DNA of 64,000 nt, taken from contig NZ_JAGDEL010000010.1 of the NCBI RefSeq assembly GCF_017497975.1, forward strand, positions 1-64,000, read 5' to 3'. Below the pieces are notes generated by a model. That model was not told where the DNA came from, did no database searches, and worked only from the letters and a program-made list of their open reading frames with translations. The stretch's first letter is position 1. The number at the start of each line of letters is the position of its first letter. The stretch is from Metabacillus bambusae. Lineage in GTDB: Bacteria; Bacillota; Bacilli; Bacillales; Bacillaceae. Shown here piece by piece: positions 54,189-63,050 of this stretch. A program made the position numbers and the translations under genes.

Positions 54189-55235
54189 ATGGAAGTGATT
54201 ACCCTAATAAAAAAACAATGTGTTGGAAAGATAAAAAACAAAAAGGATGTTAAACAAATAATGATTAAAAGGATTTTTACATTTTTTATCGTTTTCTTTT
54301 TAGGAATAAGCCATGCTCATGCCTTAACAACTGAAATGTATACATATGAACGAATGAAGGACCAAATAAACTCCTTAGCTAAAACATATCAGTTGGAATT
54401 GAAAACAATTGGTCAATCTGAATTTGGCAGAGACCTTTTAGCTGTTAAGGTTGGACAGGGCTCGAATTCGATTCTGATAACTGGAAGTCATCATGGACGG
54501 GAATGGCTTACAACGCATGTCATCATGAACATGATAGAACAATATGCATCGGCATATGAGAAAAACCAATCATTATTTGGTCATAATCTTAATATATTGG
54601 ATCAAATCTCAATTTGGTTTGTCCCAATGGTTAATCCAGATGGTGTAACGATACAGCAGGAAGGGATAAAAGAGTTACCACTTTTGTTACAAGAGATATA
54701 TGTAGATATGAATAAAGGAAATGAGGACTTTTCTAGATGGAAAGCTAATGGTTTAGGTGTCGATCTAAACCGACAGTATCCAGCAGGTTGGGAACAAATT
54801 GAAGGAAACCAACGATACGCATCCTATTCGCATTATAAAGGTCAAAAGCCTTTAGAGGCGAAGGAAACACTGGCTCTTACCACCTTTACTAAACAAGTTC
54901 GTCCCTTAGTATCTGCCTCGTACCATACTTCTGGCCGTATGATTTATTGGTATTATTTTAATGAAATTGAGCATTTGCAACGTGATCATGATCTTATTGA
55001 ACAGATTGCAAATAAGACGGGATATGAAATATCATATCCACCTGCAAATGCAATTGGTGGAGGGTATACGGATTGGTTTATTCAAACATACAAAAAACCA
55101 GCATTAACCATTGAGCTGAGCTATCCAGTAGAAGAAACAAACCCACCTTTATCTGATTTGGAGGAAGAGTGGAAACGAAATAGGGAAATTGGACTTATTA
55201 TGGCTAAATATGCTGAGAGTGAAGTTCTAAAATGA
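54189..55235 (+). CDS. Exported M14-family zinc carboxypeptidase
   Basis: Up to 348 residues. A signal peptide (MIKRIFTFFIVFFLGISHAHA) begins at residue 25 of the frame; the true start may be that ATG (54261) or ATG 54189, as neither has a good site. Zinc ligands are seen in TGSHHGREW (His, Glu) and SASYHTSGR (His), and the catalytic Glu in LTIELSYP near the C-terminus; Arg in LNRQYPAGW binds the substrate carboxylate. Probably trims peptides or cell-wall stem peptides outside the cell. Inserted between yhdB and yhdC relative to B. subtilis. Confidence 0.87.
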   Translation: MEVITLIKKQCVGKIKNKKDVKQIMIKRIFTFFIVFFLGISHAHALTTEMYTYERMKDQINSLAKTYQLELKTIGQSEFGRDLLAVKVGQGSNSILITGSHHGREWLTTHVIMNMIEQYASAYEKNQSLFGHNLNILDQISIWFVPMVNPDGVTIQQEGIKELPLLLQEIYVDMNKGNEDFSRWKANGLGVDLNRQYPAGWEQIEGNQRYASYSHYKGQKPLEAKETLALTTFTKQVRPLVSASYHTSGRMIYWYYFNEIEHLQRDHDLIEQIANKTGYEISYPPANAIGGGYTDWFIQTYKKPALTIELSYPVEETNPPLSDLEEEWKRNREIGLIMAKYAESEVLK

Positions 55236-55309
55236 TGCAGTGATGATGAATAGGATAAAAAAAATTGGGCAAATTAACTTCATATTCAAGCAATTTGGAG
55301 GAAAATGTA

Positions 55310-55663
55310 ATGAAAACTGTCTCACTATCAAAGATCCTATTCACATTCGTAGCATTAACGATTATTTTCACCGCTGGAATTAAAGCATATGGGGAACAGA
55401 ATGTAGAGAATGTTGATTACGAAAAGTGGAGTCGAATTGCTCTATCATCTGTTAAGGAAAAGTACCCAGAATCACAGCTTATCGATTACAAATATGTAAA
55501 ACGAGAAGAAGTAAATGAAGAAGAATCTAAGGACATTTTTCATGTGAAAGTGAAAGAAAAGGATAAGCTTTTTGTTGCAAATGTAGACGTTGTGTTTAAT
55601 CCGAAGACAGGTAAGCTTATAACAGTAAATGTTGAAAAAGTAGAAGACGCTCCTGGGTTGTAG
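55310..55663 (+). CDS. yhdC: Exported DUF3889/YhdC-like protein
   Basis: 117 residues from ATG 55310 (GGAGG 8 nt upstream). Signal peptide (ILFTFVALTIIFTAGIKAYG), then a small domain (YEKWSRIALSSVKEKYPESQLIDYKYVKRE...VDVVFNPKTGKLITVNVEKVE) resembling PepSY-type folds. Matches the YqzG/YhdC group of Bacillus. Secreted; role unknown. Its stop codon lies in the terminator. Confidence 0.8.
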   Translation: MKTVSLSKILFTFVALTIIFTAGIKAYGEQNVENVDYEKWSRIALSSVKEKYPESQLIDYKYVKREEVNEEESKDIFHVKVKEKDKLFVANVDVVFNPKTGKLITVNVEKVEDAPGL

Positions 55664-55678
55664 GAGCGTCTTCTTTTG
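55643..55678. terminator. Bidirectional terminator between yhdC and nsrR
   Basis: Perfect 12-bp stem GAAGACGCTCCT / AGGAGCGTCTTC with a 7-nt loop and TTTT; covers the yhdC stop codon and serves the convergent nsrR. Confidence 0.85.
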
Positions 55679-55682
55679 CTTA

Positions 55683-56132
55683 TTATTCTTTGTCTTTATT
55701 CAGAGAAAAATAAGCTAATAATGAATTTTGATTATTAACTAAGTCAGCTAAAGTGTATTGATCAAGTACGGCAAAATATGCTTGTAAAGCTTTGTTTAGT
55801 GCATGTTTTAATCCGCAAACTGGTGATATCACACATTGGTTTTGATCATTGTCAAAGCATTCAACAAGATGAAAATCCTCTTCGGTCTTACGGACGATTT
55901 CCCCGATGTTTATTTGATCTGGTAAATGGGCTAACCTTATTCCACCATTACGTCCACGGATGGTTTCAATAACATTCATTTTACCAAGCTCATAGGTTAC
56001 CTTCATAAGATGGTTCTTCGAAATATTATAAGCTTCTGCTATTTCCTTAATATTTGAAAGCTCATCGCGAGGTTTCAATGCTAAATATATCAAGACTCTA
56101 AGCGAGTAATCAGTATAATTTGTTAATCTCAT
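55683..56132 (-). CDS. nsrR: Nitric-oxide-sensing repressor NsrR (Rrf2 family)
   Basis: 149 residues from ATG 56132 (GAGG upstream). Winged helix at the N-terminus (MRLTNYTDYSLRVLIYLA; EIAEAYNISKNHLMKVTYELGKMNVIETIRGRNGG) and three cysteines (CFDNDQNQC...VCG) that hold an iron-sulfur cluster destroyed by NO. It represses NO-detoxification genes; hmp lies divergent with a matching operator between. The position also matches B. subtilis yhdE/nsrR. Confidence 0.94.
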   Translation of the reverse strand: MRLTNYTDYSLRVLIYLALKPRDELSNIKEIAEAYNISKNHLMKVTYELGKMNVIETIRGRNGGIRLAHLPDQINIGEIVRKTEEDFHLVECFDNDQNQCVISPVCGLKHALNKALQAYFAVLDQYTLADLVNNQNSLLAYFSLNKDKE

Positions 56133-56222
56133 AAAAGAAGACCTCACAATTTTAGTTTCATTTAATAATACCATAATCCCTCTAAAAATTTATATTTTAC
56201 GTTTAATTGTGACAGATTTATT

Positions 56223-56243
56223 AAAGATGTATTAGGAATATTG
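56223..56243. promoter_or_regulatory. Possible second NsrR half-site
   Basis: AAAGATGTATTAGGAATATT resembles the complement of the main NsrR site (AAAGATGTATTTTAAATATA). It is nearer the nsrR start and might allow autoregulation. Confidence 0.35.
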
Positions 56244-56269
56244 CTTTTATGGATCATTATTACTATTAT

Positions 56270-56294
56270 AAAGATATATTTAAAATACATCTTT
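56270..56294. promoter_or_regulatory. NsrR operator of hmp
   Basis: A 25-bp dyad: AAAGATATATTTAA followed by AATACATCTTT, symmetric except for two positions, and close to the NsrR pattern ATRTATYTTAAATATAT. It lies 14 bp before the hmp start codon, overlapping or just after the promoter. Confidence 0.75.
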
Positions 56295-56308
56295 AAGGGG
56301 CTGGAATT

Positions 56309-57532
56309 ATGTTATCTGAAAACACGATTAAAATAGTAAAGTCAACTGCACCTGTTTTAGCCGAAAGAGGAGTCGAAATTACCTCATATTTTTACAAAAC
56401 GTTGTTTGAGGCACATCCACAGTTATTGAATATTTTTAATCATGCAAATCAGAAGCAAGGACGTCAGCAAACAGCTTTAGCAAACACTGTATATGCAGCT
56501 GCAACGTATATTGATCAACTTGAAGTGCTATTACCTGCTGTTAAACAAATTGCGCATAAGCACCGCAGTCTAAATGTAAAGAAAGAGCATTACCCAATAG
56601 TTGGTGAATTTTTACTAAAGGCGATTAAGGATGTACTAGGTGATGCTGCCACTCCAGAAGTTCTTCAAGCATGGGGAGAGGCATATCAAGTAATTGCTCA
56701 AGTATTTATTGATATCGAAAATGAAATGTATGAGGAAGCTAATACACATAAATGGGAAGGGTTCAAAGCCTTTAAAGTCATGAAAAAAGTGAAGGAGAGC
56801 TCATTGATCACTTCATTTTATCTACAGGCTACAGATGGATCAGATGTGCCTGCCTTCCAACCAGGTCAATATGTAACCGTTCGTCTTACAGTATCAGGTG
56901 AAGAGTATTTACTAAATCGTCAATATAGTTTATCAGATGCACCTGGAAAGGATTACTTAAGAATCTCAGTAAAGAGAGAAGGGGCTGAACCTTCAACACT
57001 AGGTAAGGTTTCAAATTATCTACATGATCATGTAAATGAAGGCGATGAAATTGAGTTAACTGCTCCAGCAGGAGATTTTGTACTTGATGAAAGTAATAAA
57101 TCCCCTCTTTACCTTATAAGTGGTGGTGTAGGAATCACACCGATGATGAGTATGTTAAAAAGAGTTGCTGAACAGCAAACAGATCGAGCTGTAACATTTA
57201 TTCATGCAGCGAAAAATAGTGAAGTTCAAGCCTTTCATCAGGAAATAACTGAGACAATTAACCTGTTACCAAATGCAAGAACATATAATGTATATGAAAA
57301 TCCAACAGCGTCTGATAGAGAGAATAAGACATTTGACTTAGAAGGCTATATTGATTACCAAAAGCTTCAAGAAATCGTTACAGATAAAGAAGCAGCATTT
57401 TATGTATGCGGACCTGTTCCGTTTATGAGAAACGTAATAGATGCCCTTGAAACTCTAGGTGTGAAAACAGAAAATATTCACTTTGAATTCTTTGGACCTT
57501 CTATTAATTTAAAAGAGTATCAACAAGCATAA
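56309..57532 (+). CDS. hmp: Flavohemoprotein, nitric oxide dioxygenase
   Basis: 407 residues. Globin domain (1-140) with proximal His in IAHKHRSLNVKKEHYPIVGEFLL; FAD domain (RQYSLSDAPGKDYLRISVKRE) and NAD domain (YLISGGVGITPMMSML; FYVCGPVPFMR). It converts NO and O2 to nitrate with NAD(P)H. Divergent from nsrR and preceded by its operator, so induced by NO or nitrosative stress. In B. subtilis hmp is elsewhere; here regulator and target are neighbours. Confidence 0.96.
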   Translation: MLSENTIKIVKSTAPVLAERGVEITSYFYKTLFEAHPQLLNIFNHANQKQGRQQTALANTVYAAATYIDQLEVLLPAVKQIAHKHRSLNVKKEHYPIVGEFLLKAIKDVLGDAATPEVLQAWGEAYQVIAQVFIDIENEMYEEANTHKWEGFKAFKVMKKVKESSLITSFYLQATDGSDVPAFQPGQYVTVRLTVSGEEYLLNRQYSLSDAPGKDYLRISVKREGAEPSTLGKVSNYLHDHVNEGDEIELTAPAGDFVLDESNKSPLYLISGGVGITPMMSMLKRVAEQQTDRAVTFIHAAKNSEVQAFHQEITETINLLPNARTYNVYENPTASDRENKTFDLEGYIDYQKLQEIVTDKEAAFYVCGPVPFMRNVIDALETLGVKTENIHFEFFGPSINLKEYQQA

Positions 57533-57550
57533 TCGTAGCCTAGATATTGA

Positions 57551-57590
57551 GGTTGACTCATAGTGGTCCTGAGTCAACCTTGTTTTATTT
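57551..57590 (+). terminator. Terminator of hmp
   Basis: GGTTGACTCA / TGAGTCAACC perfect stem, 9-nt loop, then TTGTTTTATTT. It overlaps the end of the convergent gene. Confidence 0.85.
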
Positions 57591-58046
57591 CACTTCAATA
57601 GGAATTTTAATTGTTTGGTTATAAGCAATTTCATCGCCATTATAAGTAAAAATCCCATGATTATTGCCATTAAGCGTCACCTTAATATGATAAGTCCCTG
57701 GCTTGAGAACATCTAAATTGTAAAAATTACCGTATAACCGATTCTTTTTCTCTCCGTTTATATAAAGGTGGGCATGTCCCTCATCATAACGAATATCATT
57801 TGTTCCAATTTTTTTTGGTGTAAAGCTGAAATTTTCTGTTTGGATTTCCAGTAACCAGGTACCAGATGGGTCTTGTGTAACAGAGCCTGTTAACGAAGGT
57901 GGTTGTTGGAAGTGAGGGATTTCAATTAGCTTATGGTTATGAACTTCAGAATTACTCGATGCATGATCGTGCCCATTTTGAAGATGGAAATATAGCATCA
58001 CTGAAACAAAGGAAAAGATCACAATAAAACTAAAAAATCTATACAT
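57585..58046 (-). CDS. Membrane-anchored extracytoplasmic protein, unknown
   Basis: 153 residues, AGGAGGA 4 nt before ATG. N-terminal membrane helix (YRFFSFIVIFSFVSVMLYFHL), a His/Asp-rich stretch (NGHDHASSNSEVHNHK) that could bind a metal, then a beta-rich domain (GTWLLEIQTENFSFTPKKIG; DEGHAHLYINGEKKNRLYGNFYNLDVLKPGTYHIKVTLNGNNHG) like small copper-binding or cupredoxin-type domains. I do not recognise a named family. Downstream of the DUF2243 gene with a 26-nt gap: one operon. Confidence 0.7.
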   Translation of the reverse strand: MYRFFSFIVIFSFVSVMLYFHLQNGHDHASSNSEVHNHKLIEIPHFQQPPSLTGSVTQDPSGTWLLEIQTENFSFTPKKIGTNDIRYDEGHAHLYINGEKKNRLYGNFYNLDVLKPGTYHIKVTLNGNNHGIFTYNGDEIAYNQTIKIPIEVK

Positions 58047-58072
58047 TATGTCCTCCTATTTTTAAAATTACA

Positions 58073-58540
58073 TTATGCATTAATTGATGTTAGATGTGGT
58101 CTTCCACTTCGCTTAATGATCATACCAATGATAAGTAAAAGTAATCCAACTGCTAGGAAAGCAAGATCAAAAGCTAAAGCATTCGGATCACCTGGCTTCA
58201 CACGATGGATTTGAAGTATATGGTGGTTTATAATACCTTCCACTATATTGAATGTACCACCCCCGATTAAAATACCTCCGACTAACAACCTAATACCTTT
58301 TGAAAGATTAGTTGGATTTCCAGCTACCCACAGTAGAATTCCTCCAAGAACTAATGTAATGGTAACGGCAAAATGAAATATCCCATCACTGACAATCTGT
58401 CCGGGCCGATCTGTTGCCATTATCACACTATGCCATTGCAATAATTGATGAAAAATAATCCCATCCAAAGCCCCTAAAAAACCAAATCCTAATACAAAAC
58501 TACCAATATTAATGAATCTTGTTTTTGTTTTTGTACTCAC
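58073..58540 (-). CDS. DUF2243 membrane protein
   Basis: 155 residues from GTG 58540, 8 nt after AAAGGAG. Four membrane helices with the DUF2243 hallmarks LGFGFLGALDGIIFHQLLQWHS and FNIVEGIINHHILQIHRVKPG, rich in conserved His. Such proteins often lie near copper or haem genes; the function is unknown. First gene of a two-gene operon. Confidence 0.85.
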   Translation of the reverse strand: MSTKTKTRFINIGSFVLGFGFLGALDGIIFHQLLQWHSVIMATDRPGQIVSDGIFHFAVTITLVLGGILLWVAGNPTNLSKGIRLLVGGILIGGGTFNIVEGIINHHILQIHRVKPGDPNALAFDLAFLAVGLLLLIIGMIIKRSGRPHLTSINA

Positions 58541-58829
58541 AATTTTTTCTCCTTTATATACAATTCTGAACATTAATACATTTTTTCCGAATTATTAAAA
58601 ATTAAACTGTTAATTTAATTGTGACCCTCATTTCATGCGTTTTTCGTTTTTCAAGGACATTCCGTACATCTGATTTGTAATGTTTGCAATTTTAACAACG
58701 CTCAAAAAGAAAATATTGATGTTCATAATTACGAACCCTTGTATGTTGATGTAGATGCATGTAGAAGTATTTTCGTTTTGTTATTTCTCATTTTTAAGAT
58801 AAAAACTTATTCATATGAAAAATACAACC
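58541..58829. other. AT-rich intergenic stretch
   Basis: No gene seen. Contains an AATTAAA / TTTAATT inverted repeat (about 58600-58620) upstream of the DUF2243 operon. Confidence 0.35.
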
Positions 58830-58858
58830 TCATGTTTCGCTAATTCCGCTCATACACT
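58830..58858 (+). promoter_or_regulatory. Sigma-E promoter of spoVR
   Basis: TCATGTT, 14-bp spacer, CATACACT: full match to the sigma-E -10 (CATACAHT) and a good -35, 28 bp before the spoVR start. spoVR of B. subtilis is a sigma-E gene. Confidence 0.8.
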
Positions 58859-58886
58859 ATGTTAAGAATAGCTTAGGGGGGAGACC

Positions 58887-60302
58887 ATGAAAGATGCTGA
58901 TCAAAAGGCCCTTGAATATGCAATTGGTGAAATAACTGAAATTGCAAAAGGATTTGGGCTAGATTTTTATCCGATGAGATATGAAATCTGTCCTGCTGAT
59001 ATTATTTATACATTTGGCGCATATGGTATGCCAACGAGGTTTTCACACTGGAGCTTTGGTAAACAATTTCATAAAATGAAACTCCAATATGATCTTGGAT
59101 TAAGTAAAATTTATGAACTAGTTATTAATTCTGATCCTTGTTATGCCTTCTTGTTAGACACGAACTCCCTGATCCAAAATAAATTAATTGTTGCCCATGT
59201 ATTAGCGCATTGTGATTTCTTTAAAAACAATGCTCGTTTTAGTAATACAAAACGGGAAATGGTTGAAAGTATGGCAGCAACTGCTGAACGAATAAAGAAT
59301 TATGAAATTGAATACGGGAGACAGGAAGTAGAGACGTTTTTAGATGCAGTCCTTTCGATTCAAGAGCATATTGATCCATCACTTGTTCGTCCAAAGCTTG
59401 CGTGGTCAATCGATGATATCGACATCGAAGAAGAAGAACAAAAAACCGTCACACCTTATGATGATCTTTGGAAGCTTGATCAAAAACAAGACCTAAATCG
59501 TTCAATTAAAAAGAAAAAACGTAAACTTCCACCATCTCCAGAAAAGGATATTCTCTTATTTATAGAGGAATATAGTCGGGAACTAGAGGATTGGCAGCGT
59601 GATATTTTAACAATGATGCGTGAGGAAATGCTGTATTTTTGGCCACAGCTTGAAACAAAAATCATGAACGAAGGCTGGGCTTCCTATTGGCATCAACGGA
59701 TCATCCGTGAGCTTGATTTAACATCTGATGAGTCAATAGAATTTGCAAAATTAAACGCAGGTGTAGTTCAGCCATCTAAAACTAGTATTAATCCTTACTA
59801 TTTAGGATTGAAAATCTTTGAAGATATTGAGGAGCGCTACAACAACCCAACTGAAGAGATGAAAATGTTTGGTGCAACACCCGGATCTGGTCGAGACAAA
59901 ATGTTTGAAGTACGTGAAGTTGAATCAGATATATCGTTTATTCGCAATTATTTAACGAAGGACCTAGTCATGCGTGAAGATATGTATTTATTCCAAAAAC
60001 AGGGCCGTGATTATAAAATTGTTGATAAAGAGTGGGAAGCGGTCAGAGATCAGCTTGTAAGTATGCGTGTAAATGGTGGATTTCCATACATCACTGTAAA
60101 TGATGGAGACTACTTGAAAAATAATGAGCTTTATTTAAAGCATTGGTTTGAAGATATTGAATTGGATCTTAAGTATTTGGAGAAGGTTCTGCCTTATGTG
60201 TATCAACTTTGGGGTCGACCAGTTCATATGGAAAGTGTGCTAGAGGATAAGCCAGTGCTGTTTACGTATGATGGTAAAAGTATTTCTAGGAAATATTTAT
60301 AA
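58887..60302 (+). CDS. spoVR: Stage V sporulation protein SpoVR
   Basis: 471 residues; a GGGGGGAG site precedes ATG. Family landmarks: [61 protein letters not shown] and [13 protein letters not shown]. It is cytoplasmic, required for a normal spore cortex in B. subtilis; the family is otherwise linked to PrkA and DUF444 proteins, both also in this window. A clear sigma-E promoter lies upstream. Confidence 0.96.
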   Translation: MKDADQKALEYAIGEITEIAKGFGLDFYPMRYEICPADIIYTFGAYGMPTRFSHWSFGKQFHKMKLQYDLGLSKIYELVINSDPCYAFLLDTNSLIQNKLIVAHVLAHCDFFKNNARFSNTKREMVESMAATAERIKNYEIEYGRQEVETFLDAVLSIQEHIDPSLVRPKLAWSIDDIDIEEEEQKTVTPYDDLWKLDQKQDLNRSIKKKKRKLPPSPEKDILLFIEEYSRELEDWQRDILTMMREEMLYFWPQLETKIMNEGWASYWHQRIIRELDLTSDESIEFAKLNAGVVQPSKTSINPYYLGLKIFEDIEERYNNPTEEMKMFGATPGSGRDKMFEVREVESDISFIRNYLTKDLVMREDMYLFQKQGRDYKIVDKEWEAVRDQLVSMRVNGGFPYITVNDGDYLKNNELYLKHWFEDIELDLKYLEKVLPYVYQLWGRPVHMESVLEDKPVLFTYDGKSISRKYL

Positions 60303-60310
60303 GTGGAGAG

Positions 60311-60337
60311 AGTCACTGAGATTTCAGTGGCTTTTTT
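60311..60337 (+). terminator. Terminator of spoVR
   Basis: CACTGA / TCAGTG stem extended by AG/CT with bulges, then T6. Confidence 0.75.
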
Positions 60338-60412
60338 AATGGGGAAAAAATAGCATATTATCTGCATAAACTAAGAAGATGCTTCTAATAATAAAAAAAC
60401 ATCTATTCTATT

Positions 60413-60436
60413 GAATATATAAGTGAATTATTATAT
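60413..60436. promoter_or_regulatory. ArsR operator 1 (before arsR)
   Basis: GAATATATAAGTGAAT followed by TATTATAT; 21 of 24 bases equal the site before arsD. The arms ATATAA / TTATAT form a dyad. Binding by ArsR would repress the arsRBC transcript. Confidence 0.7.
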
Positions 60437-60470
60437 AGTAATATACGGATAATCATTGGAGGTGTATAAA

Positions 60471-60815
60471 ATGTTAGAAACTACGATTGAAATAGAAAAA
60501 GCTGCAACAATTCTAAAGCTTTTAGGTGATAAAACAAGACTGACAATGGTGAAAATGTTAGATTCAAATGATTGCTGTGTTTGTGAGTTTGTTGAAATCT
60601 TTAAAGCAAGTCAGCCGGCAATTAGTCAACATCTTCGTAAACTAAAAGATGCAGGGATTGTGAAAGAAACGAGAAGAGGGCAGTGGATCATTTATTCGTT
60701 AAATAAAAATAGTGATTATTATCCTCTTGTCCAAAACTTACTTCAACACCTTCCGAATCAAGATTATCGAATAAAAGAATTAGAAGAACAAGGTTTACGA
60801 ATCTCGTGTGAATAA
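60471..60815 (+). CDS. arsR: ArsR-family arsenic-responsive repressor
   Basis: 114 residues from ATG 60471 (GGAGGTG 6 nt upstream). Winged helix-turn-helix (KASQPAISQHLRKLKDAGIVKETRRGQWIIYSL). The metal site appears as DCCVCEFVEIF, a variant of ELCVCDL, placing As(III)-binding cysteines in helix 3. First gene of the ars cluster; dissociates from DNA when arsenite or antimonite binds. Confidence 0.93.
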   Translation: MLETTIEIEKAATILKLLGDKTRLTMVKMLDSNDCCVCEFVEIFKASQPAISQHLRKLKDAGIVKETRRGQWIIYSLNKNSDYYPLVQNLLQHLPNQDYRIKELEEQGLRISCE

Positions 60816-60831
60816 ATGGAGGATTTAACAA

Positions 60832-62130
60832 ATGACATCAATCATTTTAGCATCAGTCATCTTTTTACTTACACTTACATTAGTTATATGGCAACCTAAA
60901 GGACTATCCATCGGTTGGTCTGCATGTGGTGGTGCCATTTTAGCTCTTATTGTAGGTGTGGTTGATTTTAAAGATGTTATTGATGTGACATCAATTGTAT
61001 GGAACGCCACGTTAGCATTTATTGCAATTATTATTATTTCACTCATATTAGATGAAATAGGTTTTTTCGAATGGTCAGCTTTACACATGGCTAGAGCAGC
61101 TAAAGGAAACGGCATTAAAATGTTCGTTTATGTAAGTATCCTAGGAGCAATTGTTGCGGCATTCTTTGCGAACGATGGAGCTGCATTAATTCTTACACCA
61201 ATTGTACTTGCAATGGTACGTAATTTAAACTTTAGTGAAAAAATGGTCTTTCCATTTATTATAGCAAGTGGATTTATTGCCGATACAACATCACTTCCAT
61301 TAGTGGTAAGTAACTTAGTTAACATCGTATCAGCTGACTTTTTTGGCATTGGCTTTGTTGAGTTTGCATCTAGGATGATCATTCCCAACCTTTTCTCTTT
61401 AGGTGCAAGTATCTTGGTTTTATTTCTCTTTTTCAGAAAGAGCATTCCAAGTAATTACGATTTATCTCAATTAAAAAAACCTGTTGAAGCAATTCGTGAT
61501 GAAAAGATGTTCAAATTATCTTGGATTGTTTTGGGCATATTACTTGTTGGCTATTTTGCAAGTGAATTCATTGGAATTCCTGTATCGATTATTGCAGGTA
61601 TTGTTGCCATCTTCTTTCTCTATATGGCAAAAAGAAGTCCTGCTGTAAACACAAGGACTGTCATTAAAGGGGCACCTTGGGCAATTGTATTTTTCTCAAT
61701 CGGAATGTATGTAGTTGTTTACAGTTTGCGAAACGTTGGATTAACAAATGTTTTAGCAGATTTAATCCAAGTGACAGCTGATCAAGGTTTATTTGCAGCA
61801 ACTATAGGAATGGGCTTTATTGCTGCTATTTTATCGTCTGTTATGAATAACATGCCAACAGTTATGATTGATGCACTTGCGATCTCTGATACAAATACAA
61901 GTGGTGTCATTAGAGAAGCGCTTATTTATGCAAATGTGATCGGTTCTGATTTAGGTCCGAAAATTACACCAATAGGTTCACTTGCAACTTTATTATGGCT
62001 ACATGTTCTATCATTAAAAAATGTGAAAATCTCTTGGGGAACCTACTTTAAAACAGGAATTATCTTAACCATTCCGACATTGTTTATTACACTTGTTGGT
62101 CTATATATTTGGTTACTTATCATCCATTAA
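60832..62130 (+). CDS. arsB: Arsenite efflux membrane protein ArsB
   Basis: 432 residues with 11-12 membrane helices; GGAGG upstream. Members of the ArsB family extrude As(OH)3 and Sb(OH)3, driven by the proton gradient or by ArsA ATP hydrolysis. Landmarks: [19 protein letters not shown] and [12 protein letters not shown]...[24 protein letters not shown]. With arsA present in the same cluster, it may work as an ArsAB pump. Confidence 0.94.
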   Translation: MTSIILASVIFLLTLTLVIWQPKGLSIGWSACGGAILALIVGVVDFKDVIDVTSIVWNATLAFIAIIIISLILDEIGFFEWSALHMARAAKGNGIKMFVYVSILGAIVAAFFANDGAALILTPIVLAMVRNLNFSEKMVFPFIIASGFIADTTSLPLVVSNLVNIVSADFFGIGFVEFASRMIIPNLFSLGASILVLFLFFRKSIPSNYDLSQLKKPVEAIRDEKMFKLSWIVLGILLVGYFASEFIGIPVSIIAGIVAIFFLYMAKRSPAVNTRTVIKGAPWAIVFFSIGMYVVVYSLRNVGLTNVLADLIQVTADQGLFAATIGMGFIAAILSSVMNNMPTVMIDALAISDTNTSGVIREALIYANVIGSDLGPKITPIGSLATLLWLHVLSLKNVKISWGTYFKTGIILTIPTLFITLVGLYIWLLIIH

Positions 62131-62155
62131 TCTTATTTAAAAAGGAGTAATTAAT

Positions 62156-62575
62156 ATGTCTAAAAAAACTATCTACTTTTTATGTACTGGGAACTCTTGC
62201 AGAAGCCAAATGGCAGAAGGCTGGGCAAAAAAACATTTAGGTGACGAATGGGAAGTGAAAAGTGCTGGCTTAGAGGCTCACGGTTTAAATCCGAACGCAG
62301 TAAAAGCAATGAAAGAGACTGGAATTGACATTTCAAATCAAACATCAGATGTGATTGATCCAGAAATTTTAAATAATGCTGATTTAATCGTAACACTTTG
62401 CGGCCATGCGGCAGACAATTGCCCAGTGACCCCTCCACATATCAAACGTGTACACTGGGGCTTTGATGATCCTGCTAAAGCTGAAGGAACAGAAGAAGAA
62501 AAATGGGCATTTTTTGGCCGTGTTCGTGATGAAATTGGAGAAAGAATTGAACGTTTCGCGAAAACTGGAGAATAA
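62156..62575 (+). CDS. arsC: Arsenate reductase, thioredoxin-coupled
   Basis: 139 residues. Low-molecular-weight phosphatase fold with the P-loop [17 protein letters not shown] (nucleophile Cys10) and the redox pair [10 protein letters not shown] (Cys82, Cys89) of the Staphylococcus/Bacillus type. Reduces arsenate to arsenite for export by ArsB, with thioredoxin as donor. Confidence 0.96.
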   Translation: MSKKTIYFLCTGNSCRSQMAEGWAKKHLGDEWEVKSAGLEAHGLNPNAVKAMKETGIDISNQTSDVIDPEILNNADLIVTLCGHAADNCPVTPPHIKRVHWGFDDPAKAEGTEEEKWAFFGRVRDEIGERIERFAKTGE

Positions 62576-62585
62576 TAAAAAAAAC

Positions 62586-62614
62586 GAAAGCCGTGAGTAT
62601 ATCTCCCGGCTTTC
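62586..62614 (+). terminator. Hairpin between arsC and arsD
   Basis: GAAAGCCG / CGGCTTTC stem with a 13-nt loop but a poor T run; perhaps a partial terminator or an mRNA-stabilising stem. Confidence 0.5.
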
Positions 62615-62622
62615 ACTTTAAC

Positions 62623-62646
62623 GAATGTATAAGTAAATTCTTATAT
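62623..62646. promoter_or_regulatory. ArsR operator 2 (before arsD)
   Basis: GAATGTATAAGTAAAT followed by TCTTATAT; contains the perfect dyad TATAAG-TAAATT-CTTATA. It nearly repeats the site before arsR, so arsDA probably has its own ArsR-controlled promoter. Confidence 0.7.
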
Positions 62647-62669
62647 CTTAATAAAGGGGATGAAAACAT

Positions 62670-63029
62670 ATGAAAGTTGAGATATTTGATCCTGCTATGT
62701 GTTGTTCAACGGGTGTATGTGGACCAAGTGTTGATCCTGAGTTAACTCGAGTAGCGTCTGCCGTTTATTCACTTGAAAAAAAAGGCTTAGAAATTAAAAG
62801 GTACAATCTTACAAATGAACCTGGTGTATTTGCTGAAAATAGTGAGATTACTCGAATTCTTATTGAAAAGGGTCCAGATGCTCTACCTGTAACCCTCTTG
62901 AATAGCCAAATTAAAAAAGTTGGAGAGTATCCAACCACTGAAGAGCTTTCTGAATGGTTTGGTGTTAATCCAGAAGAGTTAAAAGAAAAGCCAAAGGTGA
63001 AATTATCAATTGATTTAAAACAACTGTAA
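62670..63029 (+). CDS. arsD: Arsenic metallochaperone ArsD
   Basis: 119 residues, AAAGGGG upstream. Thioredoxin-like fold with the vicinal Cys pair and third Cys (FDPAMCCSTGVCGPSVD, Cys12, 13 and 18 in E. coli terms) that carry As(III) to ArsA. No further C-terminal Cys pairs, as in short forms. Adjacent to arsA. Confidence 0.95.
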   Translation: MKVEIFDPAMCCSTGVCGPSVDPELTRVASAVYSLEKKGLEIKRYNLTNEPGVFAENSEITRILIEKGPDALPVTLLNSQIKKVGEYPTTEELSEWFGVNPEELKEKPKVKLSIDLKQL

Positions 63030-63050
63030 AACCTAGGAAGGTGGGATTGA

